This document shows positions 39,912 to 49,630 of a stretch of DNA of 53,781 bases, in pieces. The position numbers were made by a program, and so were the translations under genes. Origin of the DNA: Paludibacteraceae bacterium (lineage in GTDB: Bacteria; Bacteroidota; Bacteroidia; Bacteroidales; Paludibacteraceae); the NCBI GenBank assembly GCA_024401535.1, contig JAKSKX010000017.1, positions 1 to 53,781 of the forward strand. The letters run 5' to 3'. Positions within the stretch are counted from its first letter, which is position 1. Each line of letters opens with the position of its first letter. The notes beneath the pieces are model-generated. The model had not been told where the DNA came from. It made no database searches and saw nothing but the letters and a program-made list of their open reading frames with translations.

Positions 39912-41339
39912 TTGGATAGAAGAAATTTCATAAAAACGTCTTTGGGTGCAGCGGCAGCAGCTACTCTCGCTTCGTGTGGAGTGGATTCAAAGAACGATAA
40001 AACAAACGCATCTCAAGGTGGTGCGAATAAAGTAGGAAGTGGGGAAATGACAATGCGAACAACTCCTACCACAGGAGATAAAGTGTCTCTTCTTGGGTAT
40101 GGTTGTATGCGTCTCCCAACCAAAAGCAAAACAAGTGCGAGAGAGGACAAACAAGCCGAGATTGATCAAGACGAACTTAACGCACATGTCGATTTCGCCA
40201 TTGCTCACGGAATAAACTATTTCGACACATCACCAGTATATTGTCAGGGTAGAAGTGAGCACCACATGGGTATTGCATTAAGCAGACATCCTCGTGACAA
40301 ATACTTTGTTTCGACGAAGCTTTCGAACTTCTCTCCTTCATTATGGAGCAGAGAGGAGTCTATCAAGATGTACGAGAACTCATTCAAGGAGCTTCAGGTT
40401 GATGTCATTGACTATCTGCTGCTTCATTCAGTCGGAGGAACTGCAAGTGACGATTCCGGCAGAAAGTGGGACAGCATGGAGACCTTGAAAGGCAGATATT
40501 TCGACAACGGTATTCTTGATTTCCTTGTTGAGGAGAAAAAGAAGGGCAAGATTAGGAACTTGGGCTTCTCCTATCACGGCGATGTCAAGATATTCGACTA
40601 TATGCTTCAGCTTCACGACGAAGAAAAGTACAAGTGGGACTTCGTGCTTATCCAGATGAACTATGTTGACTGGAAGCATGCAAAGGAGGTTAATCCTAAC
40701 AATACTAATGCGAGCTATCTTTACGAGGAATTGGCCAAGAGAAACATTCCTGTCGAGGTTATGGAGCCGTTGCTTGGAGGACGTCTTGCTTCACTGCCTT
40801 CATTCTTGAGCAACAAGCTAAAGGCAGAGAGACCGGAAGATTCTATTGCGGCTTGGTCTTTCAGGCATATTGGAACTCACCCGAATGTGCTTACTGTATT
40901 GAGTGGAATGACTTATATGGAGAATGTCAAGGAGAATATACGCACTTACTCTCCGCTTGAGCCATGTCCAGAGAGCGAGATAAGGCTGTTGGAGGATACT
41001 ATTGCCGACATGCTTTTGAATTTCCCTTCTGTTCCATGTACAGCTTGCCAGTATTGTATGCCTTGCCCTTATGGCATTGATATACCATCTATATTCACGC
41101 ATTATAACAACTGCTTGAACGAAGGCAATGTGTCAGTAAACACTATGGATCCTAAGTTTGCCGAGGCTAGACGCGTATTCCTTATGGGGTATGACCGCAA
41201 GATATCCAAGCTTCGTCAGGCTGACCATTGCATAGGATGTAACAAGTGCAAGCATCATTGTCCTCAAGGAATTGATATTCCTGCTCAGTTGACGCGCATT
41301 GACAGCATTGTCGAAGAATTGAAAAGAACACTTGACTAA
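39912..41339 (+). CDS. Tat-exported aldo/keto reductase with 4Fe-4S domain
   Basis: A 475-residue protein. It begins at TTG with MDRRNFIKTSLGAAAAATLASC: a twin-arginine signal with a lipobox-like cysteine. The aldo/keto reductase barrel covers about 45-360 (GYGCMRLP, NYFDTSPVYCQGRSE, the IDYLLLHSVGG block, GFSYHGD). The C-terminal ~90 residues carry two cluster motifs (CTACQYCMPCPYGIDIP and CIGCNKCKHHCPQGIDIP). Tat export and Fe-S clusters fit maturation in the cytoplasm before export, and tatA and tatC are 1-2 kb downstream in the same direction. Substrate unknown. No ATG start fits, so TTG is used. Confidence 0.85.
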   Translation: MDRRNFIKTSLGAAAAATLASCGVDSKNDKTNASQGGANKVGSGEMTMRTTPTTGDKVSLLGYGCMRLPTKSKTSAREDKQAEIDQDELNAHVDFAIAHGINYFDTSPVYCQGRSEHHMGIALSRHPRDKYFVSTKLSNFSPSLWSREESIKMYENSFKELQVDVIDYLLLHSVGGTASDDSGRKWDSMETLKGRYFDNGILDFLVEEKKKGKIRNLGFSYHGDVKIFDYMLQLHDEEKYKWDFVLIQMNYVDWKHAKEVNPNNTNASYLYEELAKRNIPVEVMEPLLGGRLASLPSFLSNKLKAERPEDSIAAWSFRHIGTHPNVLTVLSGMTYMENVKENIRTYSPLEPCPESEIRLLEDTIADMLLNFPSVPCTACQYCMPCPYGIDIPSIFTHYNNCLNEGNVSVNTMDPKFAEARRVFLMGYDRKISKLRQADHCIGCNKCKHHCPQGIDIPAQLTRIDSIVEELKRTLD

Positions 41340-41342
41340 CTT

Positions 41343-41732
41343 ATGACTGATAAGCTTATCATAACATCTGCAGACGGGACAAAGCATGCCTTTAATGAAA
41401 TGGGAATCAAGTCCCTCAGACGTATCTGTAAAGAGTCTCCCGAACTACTAAAAGGAGCAAGCGTTGAAGATATAGTTGTAGGTAAGGGGGCTGCCGCCTT
41501 CATGATTTACGGAGGTGTTGTGAAAGTATATGCCGGTGTTCTGAGTAAGGGCGCAAAGGAGATGTTTGCTGCCGCTAATGTCGAAGTGTCTTGCGGAAGC
41601 GAGGTGGAAAAAATCATTAACAGGGAAGGATGCAAGCAGTGTGGTATAGAGAGCCTGCTTGTTGATACAATGTCTGTGAGTGAGTGTGTGAGGAGAATAA
41701 GCGAGCATTTCAACGACCAGTGGAGTTTATAA
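41343..41732 (+). CDS. DUF1893 family protein
   Basis: A 129-residue cytoplasmic protein matching DUF1893, a small family with a cytidine-deaminase-like fold (GKGAAAFMIYGGVVKVYAGVLSKGAKE). Catalytic activity is not established. Four bp after the aldo/keto reductase gene and just ahead of a membrane protein, so in the same transcript. Confidence 0.8.
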   Translation: MTDKLIITSADGTKHAFNEMGIKSLRRICKESPELLKGASVEDIVVGKGAAAFMIYGGVVKVYAGVLSKGAKEMFAAANVEVSCGSEVEKIINREGCKQCGIESLLVDTMSVSECVRRISEHFNDQWSL

Positions 41733-41764
41733 TAACTAAGTATATAACTAAAATACAATTTCTT

Positions 41765-42283
41765 ATGACTAGTATTCTGGCATTTGATGCCAATTTATAC
41801 AACTTGAAGCTACAGGACAAGAGTACATATCTTGCAGCTTCGGCTTTCATAGCGGGCAATATAGTTTTGCCTCAGTTCTGCCATTTGTTTGGACTTGGAC
41901 ACATGCTGCTTCCTATCTATTTCTTTACATTGATAGGAGCTTACAAGTATGGAATGAGTGTGGGTTTGCTAACTGCGTTGGTATCTCCATTGGTTAACCA
42001 CTTTTTCTTTGGAATGCCACCTGCAGCGGCTCTTCCTTCAATAATCGTCAAGTCTTCACTGCTTGCTGTTGCTGCTTCCTATGCAGCTGCCTGGAGCAAA
42101 AATGTTTCAATGTTGGCTCTTGTGCTTGCTGTCTTGGCTTACCAGTTGGTTGGCTCAGTCATTGAGTGCGCTTTCATTGCTCCGACAATAGAGGCTGGAT
42201 TAAGTGACTTCCGCATGGGTGTCCCAGGAATGCTTTTGCAGGTAGTTGGAGGTTATTTCGTATTGAAAATGATAAAGAAATAA
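41765..42283 (+). CDS. Membrane protein resembling an ECF transporter S component
   Basis: A 172-residue protein from the ATG at 41765 (the upstream extension overlaps the DUF1893 gene and lacks membrane character). About five hydrophobic helices (YLAASAFIAGNIVLPQF, MLLPIYFFTLIGAYKYG, GLLTALVSPLVNHFFFG, ...). Size and the glycine/alanine-rich helices fit substrate-binding S components of energy-coupling-factor transporters, which bind vitamins or metals. Its ATPase and T subunits are not in the window. Ligand unknown; an iron-sulphur or flavin precursor would suit the neighbours, but this is only a guess. Confidence 0.55.
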   Translation: MTSILAFDANLYNLKLQDKSTYLAASAFIAGNIVLPQFCHLFGLGHMLLPIYFFTLIGAYKYGMSVGLLTALVSPLVNHFFFGMPPAAALPSIIVKSSLLAVAASYAAAWSKNVSMLALVLAVLAYQLVGSVIECAFIAPTIEAGLSDFRMGVPGMLLQVVGGYFVLKMIKK

Positions 42284-42286
42284 GAT

Positions 42287-42475
42287 ATGAGTTTGTTGTT
42301 TTTAGGTCTTGGAGGCGGTGAGATTGTCGTAATTGCCTTGGCTGTACTTCTGTTTTTTGGCGGCAAGAAGATACCTGAGTTGATGAACGGTCTTGGCAAG
42401 GGTGTCAAGAGCTTCAAGGATGGAATGGCTGGCAAGACAGTAGAGCCTGAAGAAGAAAAAGAGACCAAGGAGTAG
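42287..42475 (+). CDS. tatA: Sec-independent protein translocase subunit TatA/TatE
   Basis: A 62-residue single-span protein: hydrophobic helix GEIVVIALAVLLFFGG followed by the amphipathic helix KKIPELMNGLGKGVKSFKDG and a charged tail. It forms the pore of the Tat pathway for folded proteins. Three bp after the previous gene. No separate TatB is seen; a two-component TatAC system is typical of many Bacteroidetes. Confidence 0.92.
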   Translation: MSLLFLGLGGGEIVVIALAVLLFFGGKKIPELMNGLGKGVKSFKDGMAGKTVEPEEEKETKE

Positions 42476-42482
42476 ATATAAG

Positions 42483-42524
42483 ATGGCCGAAGAAGCTAAA
42501 TTGAAAATCGACGATACGAAGTGA
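42483..42524 (+). CDS. 13-codon open frame overlapping the tatC start
   Basis: ATG-GCC-GAA-GAA ... AAG-TGA encodes MAEEAKLKIDDTK. Its TGA overlaps the GTG start of tatC (GTGA). The peptide looks like the hydrophilic N-terminus seen on some TatC proteins, so the frame break may be an authentic coupling device, a frameshift (shift of -1 needed) or a sequence error. Confidence 0.4.
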   Translation: MAEEAKLKIDDTK

Positions 42525-43273
42525 GTCAAAGTTTTTGGGACCATCTTGATGAATTGCGCTCAGTATTGATACGAATAATAGTCGTGTCAGTATTGAGTGC
42601 TATTGTTGTGTTCGCTTTCAAGGAAGAAGTGTTCGGCTTCATCCTAGCTCCGGCTCATTCAGATTTCGTTACATACGGGCTGCTCGACAAAGTTTCAGGA
42701 GAGACAAGTAACTTCAATCTGCAGATGATAAATACGCAGCTTGCGGCTCAATTCTCTGTCCATGTAAAGATGAGTGTGGTCATAGGTATGATTGTCGTCA
42801 GTCCGTACATACTGTATATGCTGTTTGTGTTTGTTTCCCCTGCACTATATAGTAACGAGAGGAGGGCAACGAGAATTTATTCGATATTCGGATATGTTAT
42901 GTTCATGCTCGGAGTCGCATTGTCATACTACATGATTTTCCCTTTGACAATCCGTTTTCTTGGTGATTATCATGTAAGCGAAACAATAGAGAATGTCATC
43001 ACTCTGGAGTCTTATATTGACGTCCTTGTTTTGTTGACTCTTGCCATGGGGATTGTATTTGAACTGCCTTTGTTGTGTTTGCTCTTTGCAAAAATAGGTT
43101 TGCTTACATCTGCCTTTATGAAGGAACATCGCAGACATGCTTTTGTCCTGCTTTTGGTTGTTTCTGCCGTAATTACTCCGACAGGAGACGCCTTTACGCT
43201 GCTTGTTGTCAGTTTGCCGATTTACTTGTTGTATGAAATGAGTGTTTGGCTGGTCAAATTAGTCAATAAATAG
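42521..43273 (+). CDS. tatC: Sec-independent protein translocase subunit TatC
   Basis: A 250-residue polytopic membrane protein that binds twin-arginine signals. The N-terminus SQSFWDHLDELRSVLIR is the TatC signature, and six membrane helices follow, with ELPLLCLLFAKIGLLT and VVSAVITPTGDAFT blocks. It starts at GTG, overlapping the stop of a 13-codon frame. In the same transcript as tatA and a probable Tat substrate. Confidence 0.93.
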   Translation: MSQSFWDHLDELRSVLIRIIVVSVLSAIVVFAFKEEVFGFILAPAHSDFVTYGLLDKVSGETSNFNLQMINTQLAAQFSVHVKMSVVIGMIVVSPYILYMLFVFVSPALYSNERRATRIYSIFGYVMFMLGVALSYYMIFPLTIRFLGDYHVSETIENVITLESYIDVLVLLTLAMGIVFELPLLCLLFAKIGLLTSAFMKEHRRHAFVLLLVVSAVITPTGDAFTLLVVSLPIYLLYEMSVWLVKLVNK

Positions 43274-43561
43274 TTGTCATCATGTTAACTAAAGCCTTGA
43301 TTTGATATTTTTGTATCAAAATGTTACAGTACATATTTCTAAACTCTTAAATGTTTGTTTGTTTTGCTTGCTTTTATGACTATTTTCTACTATTTTTTGT
43401 CTTTTTCTGTCAAAATGTTATTTGTGGTTGAGGGTAGTGATTTGCTGAACTTTTAATCTATAACAAAAACTACTTATATTGCTTTTAAACTGAAAGTAAT
43501 TGTACTTGCTTTGGGGTTTAATTATAAGCAGACACTTAAAAGTGCTTTATTAGTGTAAGTA
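43274..43561 (+). other. Intergenic region upstream of gltB
   Basis: AT-rich; no gene and no clear tatC terminator. A repeated word CAAAATGTTA occurs at 43317 and 43412. The gltB promoter follows. Confidence 0.3.
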
Positions 43562-43597
43562 TTTGTACGATTGCACCATAATACAAAGTAACTTTGC
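43562..43597 (+). promoter_or_regulatory. Promoter of gltB
   Basis: TAACTTTGC (43589-43597), perfect -7 box; TTTG (43562-43565) lies 23 bp upstream, a longer spacing than usual. Confidence 0.65.
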
Positions 43598-43630
43598 ATC
43601 AATAATTGGAATTATAAACGGAAACAAATT

Positions 43631-46600
43631 ATGCAAAACAATTTCACTAAAGGACTTTACACTCCAGCGAATGAGCATGATGCTTGTGGTGTCGGTATGG
43701 TGGTAAACATACATGGCAACAAGAGTCATGAACTTGTGGATTCCGCTCTAAAGGTCTTGGAGAACATGATGCACCGTGGTGCAGAAGGTGCTGACGGAAA
43801 GAGTGGTGATGGTGCCGGTATTATGGTACAGATACCTCACGAGTTTATTTTGTTGAAGGGTATTCCAGTGCCTGAGAAGGGTAAGTACGGTACAGGTCTT
43901 GTTTTCTTGCCAAAGGATAAAGTTGAGCAGGACAAGATTTTGAAGGTTATGATCGAGGTCATCGAGGGTGAGGGCTTGAACCTAATGAAGCTTCGCGATG
44001 TTCCTACAAATCCTACATGCCTTGGTAAGGTTGCGCTTGAGAGCGAGCCAGATATCAAGCAGGTGTTCATTACTGGCGTTTCTAACGAGGACGCCCCTAA
44101 CCTTGAGAGAAAGCTTTACGTAATTCGTAAGAAGATTGAGAATCAGGTAAATCACAAGGATTTCTACATCGTATCATTGTCAAGCAAGAATATCATCTAC
44201 AAGGGTATGCTTTCTTCTATGCAGGTTCGCGACTATTTCGACGACCTTCGTGATGCATACTTTACTTCAGGTCTTGCATTGGTACACTCTCGTTTCTCTA
44301 CAAATACATTCCCAACTTGGTCTCTTGCTCAGCCTTTCCGTTTGCTTTGCCACAACGGTGAGATCAACACAGTAAGAGGAAACAGAAACTGGATGAAGGC
44401 TCGTGAGTCGGTTTTGAACTCAGGTCTTCTTGGTGATATTTCAGGCATTCGTCCAATTGTGCAGCCTAACATGAGTGACTCTGCATCTTTGGATAACGTG
44501 TTTGAGTTTTTCGTAATGAGCGGTCTTTCTTTGCCACACGCAATGGCTTTGCTTGTGCCAGAGAGCTTTAATGATAAGAACCCTATCAGCGACGACCTAA
44601 AGGCATTCTATGAGTATCACTCAATCTTGATGGAGCCTTGGGACGGTCCTGCAGCCTTGATGTTCTCTGATGGACGCTACGCTGGAGGTATGCTTGATAG
44701 AAATGGTCTTCGTCCTTCACGTTATTTGATCACTAACAACGACATGATGGTTGTTGCTTCAGAGGTCGGTGTTCTTGACTTCGATCCAAGTGAGATCAAG
44801 CAGAAGGGAAGACTACAGCCTGGTAAGATCTTGATGATCGATACAGAGGAAGGAAAGATCTACTACGATGGTGATTTGAAGGCACAGCTTGCTGCTGAGC
44901 ATCCATATAGAAACTGGTTGCATACAAACAGAATTCAGCTAGAGAAGTTGAAGAGCGGTCGTAAGGTTGCTAATTCTGTTTCAAACTACAAGAGCAAGCT
45001 TCTAAACTTCGGTTTCGCTAAGGAGGATATTGTAAAGACTATCATTCCTATGGCAGTGAACGGAGCTGAGCCAGTTGCAGCTATGGGTAACGATACTCCG
45101 CTTGCAGTTATCTCGGATCGTCCACAAATTTTCTTTAACTATTTCCGTCAGCAGTTTGCTCAGGTTACTAACCCAGCTATCGACCCTATCCGTGAGGAGC
45201 TTGTAATGAGCTTGACTGAGTACATCGGTAAGGTTGGTCCTGGTATTTTGAATCCAGATGAGAGCAACTGTAAGATGGTTCGTCTTCCTCATCCAATCCT
45301 TTCAAACGCTGAGCTAGACATTCTTTGCAACATCCGTTACAAGGGATTCGTCACTACTAAGCTTCCAATGTTGTTCGAGGCTAGCAAGGGCGAGGAAGGT
45401 CTAAAGGAGGCAATCGACAACCTATGCAAGAGTGCAGAGGAGAGTGTTGACAAGGGCATCAACTACATCATCCTTTCAGATAGAGATGTTGATGACAAGC
45501 ACGCAGTTATCCCATGTTTGCTTGCAGTTTCAGCAGTACACCACTACTTGATCAGCGTTGGTAAGCGTGTTCAGACAGCTTTGATCGTTGAGTCTGGTGA
45601 GATCCGTGAGGTTATGCACGCTGCATTGCTTCTTGGATACGGTGCTTCTGCATTGAACCCATACATGACATTCGCAGTTCTTGATGACCTTGTAAAGAAC
45701 AAGGAGATTCAGGAGGACTACGCTACAGCCGAGCACAACTACATCAAGGCTGTTTGCAAGGGTCTATACAAGATCATGTCTAAGATGGGTATCTCAACTA
45801 TCCGTTCTTACCGTGGTGCTAAGATCTTCGAGAGCATCGGTTTGAGCGAGAGTTTGTTGAAGACATACTTCGGAACAGAGATTTCTACTATCGGTGGTAT
45901 CGGTCTAAAGCAGATTGCTAACGACGCAATTAAGCTTCACGATGAGGCTATTGTAGCCACTGAGGATGATATCGTTCCAGATTCTGGTTTGTTCGCATAC
46001 AGAAAGGACGGTATCGCACACGCATGGAATCCAGAGACAATCTCTACTTTGCAGATTGCTACTCGCATGGGTTCATACAAGAAATATAAGGAATACACTA
46101 ACTACGTTGATAATAAGGAGAAGCAGATCTTCATCCGTGACTTCTTTGACTTCAAGAAGGCTGCAAAACCAATCCCAGTTGATCAGGTAGAGCCAGTAGA
46201 GAGCATTGTTAAGCACTTTGTTTCAGGTGCCATGTCATTCGGAGCCCTTTCTATCGAAGCTCACGAGGCTATTGCTCTAGCAATGAACAAGCTTGGTTCT
46301 CGTTCAAACACTGGTGAAGGTGGTGAGGACAATGCACGTTACCACTCAAGTGTTGACGGTGTGAGCCTATCATCTAAGACAAAGCAGATTGCTTCTGGAC
46401 GTTTCGGTGTAACAGCAGAGTACCTTGTAAATGCTGAAGAAATTCAGATTAAGGTTGCTCAGGGTGCTAAGCCAGGTGAAGGTGGTCAGTTGCCAGGATT
46501 CAAGGTTAACGAGGTCATCGCTAAGACTCGTAACGCAATCCCTGGAATCTCACTTATCTCGCCTCCACCTCATCACGATATTTACTCTATCGAGGACCTT

Positions 46601-48112
46601 GCACAGTTGATCTTCGACCTTAAGAATATCAACCCAACAGCCGCAGTTTCAGTTAAGTTGGTAGCTGAGAGCGGTGTAGGTACAATCGCTGCCGGTGTTG
46701 CTAAGGCAAACGCAGATTTGATTGTCATCTCAGGTGCAGAAGGTGGTACAGGAGCTTCTCCAGCATCTTCAATGAGATTTGCTGGTATCTCTCCTGAAAT
46801 CGGTCTTGCAGAGACACAGCAGACATTGGTATTGAACGGTCTTCGTGGACGTGTTCGTTTGCAGACTGATGGTCAGTTGAAGACTGGACGTGACGTCATT
46901 TTGACAGCACTTCTTGGTGCAGACGAGTTCAGCTTCGGTACACTTCCTTTGATTGTTCTTGGATGTGTAATGATGAGAAAATGTAACACTAATACATGTC
47001 CAGTAGGTGTTGCAACTCAGGATCCTAAGCTTCGCGAGAGATTCATGGGTCGTGCTGAGTATCTAGTAAATTACTTCACTTTCTTGGCTCAGGAGGTTCG
47101 CGAGTACCTTGCAGAGATGGGTTACAAGAAGTTCGAGGATATCATCGGTCACACAGAGTTGATCGAAATCAAGCCTATGGATAGTGACAAGCATAAGACT
47201 TTGGACTTCTCTCGTCTTCTTGCACGTGTTGACAGCAAAGAGTCTTTGTGCTGGGATCACAGAGCATTCACTAAGGTTGAGGGCGTTAAGGATTTCGATA
47301 TTCTTGCTCAGGCTAAGGATGCAATCGAGAAGAAGCAGGAGGTTAATCTTGACTTCGCAATCAAGAATACAGACCGTGCAGTTGGAACAATGCTTTCAGG
47401 TGCAATCGCTGCCAAGTATGGCGACGAGGGTCTTCCTGACTCAACAGTTAATATCAAGTTCAAGGGTTCTGCAGGTCAGTCATTCGGTGCATTCCTTGCT
47501 AAGGGTGTAAACTTCAAGCTAGAGGGTGAAACTAACGACTACTTCGGTAAGGGACTTTCAGGAGGACGCATTTCTATCCTTCCTCCAGTACGTTCAAGCT
47601 TCGAGGCAGATAAGAACATCATCGCAGGTAACACTGGTTTGTATGGTGCAACAACAGGTGAGCTTTACGTTAACGGTCGCGTAGGAGAGCGTTTCGGAGT
47701 TCGTAACTCAGGAGCTATTGCAGTTATCGAGGGTGCTGGTGACCACTGCTGCGAGTATATGACTGGCGGTCGTGTGGTAGTACTTGGAGAGACTGGACGT
47801 AACTTCGCAGCCGGTATGTCTGGTGGTGTAGCTTATGTTTGGGACAAGAACCACAACTTCGACTACTTCTGTAACATGGATATGGTTGAGCTTAGCCTTA
47901 TCGAGGAGGCAAGCTACCGCAAGGAGCTTCACGAGTTGATCCGCAAGCACTGGTTGTACACAGGTTCAAGCCTTGCACGTACTATGCTTGACGATTGGAA
48001 TCACTACGTTGAGGAGTTCATCCAGGTTGTTCCTATCGAGTACAAGAGAGTACTTCAGGAGGAGCAGTTGAAGAAGCTTCAGAACAAGATCGCTGACATC
48101 AAAGCTGAGTAA
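43631..48112 (+). CDS. gltB: Glutamate synthase, large subunit
   Basis: A 1493-residue enzyme that with GltD makes two glutamates from glutamine and 2-oxoglutarate (GOGAT). The nucleophile of the amidotransferase domain is the Cys of NEHDACGVGMV (residue 19), so an 18-residue propeptide must be removed. Then the central domain, the FMN-binding synthase barrel (SGAMSFGALSIEAHEA, SPPPHHDIYSIEDLAQL, SGAEGGTGASPASSM), the cluster cysteines CVMMRKCNTNTC (about 1113-1124) and the C-terminal beta-helix. Codon choice is strongly biased, as in glnN, pointing to high expression. Confidence 0.97.
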   Translation: MQNNFTKGLYTPANEHDACGVGMVVNIHGNKSHELVDSALKVLENMMHRGAEGADGKSGDGAGIMVQIPHEFILLKGIPVPEKGKYGTGLVFLPKDKVEQDKILKVMIEVIEGEGLNLMKLRDVPTNPTCLGKVALESEPDIKQVFITGVSNEDAPNLERKLYVIRKKIENQVNHKDFYIVSLSSKNIIYKGMLSSMQVRDYFDDLRDAYFTSGLALVHSRFSTNTFPTWSLAQPFRLLCHNGEINTVRGNRNWMKARESVLNSGLLGDISGIRPIVQPNMSDSASLDNVFEFFVMSGLSLPHAMALLVPESFNDKNPISDDLKAFYEYHSILMEPWDGPAALMFSDGRYAGGMLDRNGLRPSRYLITNNDMMVVASEVGVLDFDPSEIKQKGRLQPGKILMIDTEEGKIYYDGDLKAQLAAEHPYRNWLHTNRIQLEKLKSGRKVANSVSNYKSKLLNFGFAKEDIVKTIIPMAVNGAEPVAAMGNDTPLAVISDRPQIFFNYFRQQFAQVTNPAIDPIREELVMSLTEYIGKVGPGILNPDESNCKMVRLPHPILSNAELDILCNIRYKGFVTTKLPMLFEASKGEEGLKEAIDNLCKSAEESVDKGINYIILSDRDVDDKHAVIPCLLAVSAVHHYLISVGKRVQTALIVESGEIREVMHAALLLGYGASALNPYMTFAVLDDLVKNKEIQEDYATAEHNYIKAVCKGLYKIMSKMGISTIRSYRGAKIFESIGLSESLLKTYFGTEISTIGGIGLKQIANDAIKLHDEAIVATEDDIVPDSGLFAYRKDGIAHAWNPETISTLQIATRMGSYKKYKEYTNYVDNKEKQIFIRDFFDFKKAAKPIPVDQVEPVESIVKHFVSGAMSFGALSIEAHEAIALAMNKLGSRSNTGEGGEDNARYHSSVDGVSLSSKTKQIASGRFGVTAEYLVNAEEIQIKVAQGAKPGEGGQLPGFKVNEVIAKTRNAIPGISLISPPPHHDIYSIEDLAQLIFDLKNINPTAAVSVKLVAESGVGTIAAGVAKANADLIVISGAEGGTGASPASSMRFAGISPEIGLAETQQTLVLNGLRGRVRLQTDGQLKTGRDVILTALLGADEFSFGTLPLIVLGCVMMRKCNTNTCPVGVATQDPKLRERFMGRAEYLVNYFTFLAQEVREYLAEMGYKKFEDIIGHTELIEIKPMDSDKHKTLDFSRLLARVDSKESLCWDHRAFTKVEGVKDFDILAQAKDAIEKKQEVNLDFAIKNTDRAVGTMLSGAIAAKYGDEGLPDSTVNIKFKGSAGQSFGAFLAKGVNFKLEGETNDYFGKGLSGGRISILPPVRSSFEADKNIIAGNTGLYGATTGELYVNGRVGERFGVRNSGAIAVIEGAGDHCCEYMTGGRVVVLGETGRNFAAGMSGGVAYVWDKNHNFDYFCNMDMVELSLIEEASYRKELHELIRKHWLYTGSSLARTMLDDWNHYVEEFIQVVPIEYKRVLQEEQLKKLQNKIADIKAE

Positions 48113-48134
48113 AAATTATTTATTTATGAATCCA

Positions 48135-48176
48135 AAAGTAAGAATTGAGAGTCATTCTTGATTCTTACTTTCTAAG
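48135..48176 (+). terminator. Hairpin between gltB and gltD
   Basis: AAAGTAAGAAT (48135-48145) with ATTCTTACTTT (48161-48171), perfect. Only a short T stretch follows, so it may lower gltD transcription or protect the gltB mRNA end rather than stop transcription. Confidence 0.6.
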
Positions 48177-48188
48177 AGATAAATTATT

Positions 48189-49538
48189 ATGGGAAATCCT
48201 AAAGCATTCCTAACAGTTCCTCGTAAAGAGGCTGGATACCGCCCTGTTCAAGACCGTATTCGTGATTTCGGTGAGGTAGAGCAGACTTTGAACACTAAGG
48301 ACAGACAAGAGCAGGCATCACGCTGCATGGATTGTGGTGTACCTTTCTGCCACTGGGCTTGTCCGCTTGGTAACAAACAGCCAGAGTGGCAAGATGCCCT
48401 ATACAAAGGCAAATGGGAGGAGGCCTATAAGCTTCTTTCTGCAACTAACGACTTCCCTGAGTTTACAGGTCGTATCTGTCCTGCACTTTGTGAGAAGAGC
48501 TGTGTGCTTAACCTAACTATTGGTGAGCCTACAACATGTCGTGAGAATGAGTGCGCAATCATCGAGCGTGCTTTCCTTGAGGGATATGTTCCAGTTAATT
48601 CATACGCACGTAACGGCAAGAAGGTTGCGGTTATCGGTGCTGGTCCTGCCGGTCTTTCTGTAGCTGCACAGCTAAACAAGAAGGGTTACGAGGTTACAGT
48701 ATTCGAGAAGAACGAGGCAGCCGGTGGACTTCTTCGCTACGGTATTCCTAACTTCAAACTAAATAAGTCTGTGATCGACCGCAGAATTGAGATCATGGAG
48801 AAAGAGGGAATCACATTCCTTTACAACCAGAATATAGACTGTACAAAGCTTCCTGCAGGTTTCGACGCTTACGCAGTTTGTACAGGTACTCCTACAGCTC
48901 GTGACCTTAAGATTGAGGGTAGAGAGTTGAAGGGAATCTACCTAGCTCTTGAGATGCTTTCTCAGCAGAACAGAGTTTTGGCAGGTATGAAGTTCAAGGA
49001 TTCAGAGCTTGTAAACGCAAAGGGTAAGAAGGTGCTTGTAATCGGTGGTGGTGATACTGGTTCTGACTGTATCGGTACTGCTAACCGTCAGGGTGCTGTA
49101 AGCGTAACTCAGATCGAGATTATGCCAGAGCCACCTGTAGGCTACAACCCAGCTACACCTTGGCCTAACTGGCCAAATATCAAGAAGACTACTTCTTCGC
49201 ACAAGGAAGGTTGCGAGAGAAGATGGCTTCTAAACTCTAACAAGTTTATCGGTAAGGATGGTAAGCTTACAGGAGTTGAGGTTGAAGGCGTTATTTGGGA
49301 GCCAAACCCAGAGGGTGGCCGCCCAATCATGAAGCTTGACGGTAAGAAGGAGATTATCGAGTGCGATATGGTTCTTCTTGCTATGGGATTCATCAAGCCT
49401 GAGCACCCTAAGTATGCCGACAACGTATTCCTTGTTGGTGACGCTGCATCTGGTGCCAGCCTTGTTGTGCGTGCTATCGCTTCGGGCCGCAAGGTCGCTG
49501 AGCAGATTGACGCATACGTTAATGGAGTTAAGAAGTAA
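48189..49538 (+). CDS. gltD: Glutamate synthase, small subunit
   Basis: A 449-residue iron-sulphur flavoprotein that passes electrons from NADPH to GltB. N-terminal cluster cysteines (ASRCMDCGVPFCHWACPLGN; RICPALCEKSC), FAD site VAVIGAGPAGLSVA, NADPH site VLVIGGGDTGSDC and the C-terminal FLVGDAASGASLVVRAIASG. Length is usual for the family. It follows gltB by 76 bp. Confidence 0.96.
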   Translation: MGNPKAFLTVPRKEAGYRPVQDRIRDFGEVEQTLNTKDRQEQASRCMDCGVPFCHWACPLGNKQPEWQDALYKGKWEEAYKLLSATNDFPEFTGRICPALCEKSCVLNLTIGEPTTCRENECAIIERAFLEGYVPVNSYARNGKKVAVIGAGPAGLSVAAQLNKKGYEVTVFEKNEAAGGLLRYGIPNFKLNKSVIDRRIEIMEKEGITFLYNQNIDCTKLPAGFDAYAVCTGTPTARDLKIEGRELKGIYLALEMLSQQNRVLAGMKFKDSELVNAKGKKVLVIGGGDTGSDCIGTANRQGAVSVTQIEIMPEPPVGYNPATPWPNWPNIKKTTSSHKEGCERRWLLNSNKFIGKDGKLTGVEVEGVIWEPNPEGGRPIMKLDGKKEIIECDMVLLAMGFIKPEHPKYADNVFLVGDAASGASLVVRAIASGRKVAEQIDAYVNGVKK

Positions 49539-49540
49539 AA

Positions 49541-49580
49541 GTTTTATGGCGGAGAGCTAGTCTCTCCGCTTTCATAAAAC
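49541..49580. terminator. Strong cruciform after gltD
   Basis: GTTTTATG (49541-49548) with CATAAAAC (49573-49580) and GCGGAGAG (49549-49556) with the CTCTCCGC block (49562-49569), three bulged T. It probably terminates gltBD transcription in part. Confidence 0.7.
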
Positions 49581-49630
49581 GAACTGAAATTTCTTGATTC
49601 TACATTCATAATCTAAATTCGAACTGATAT

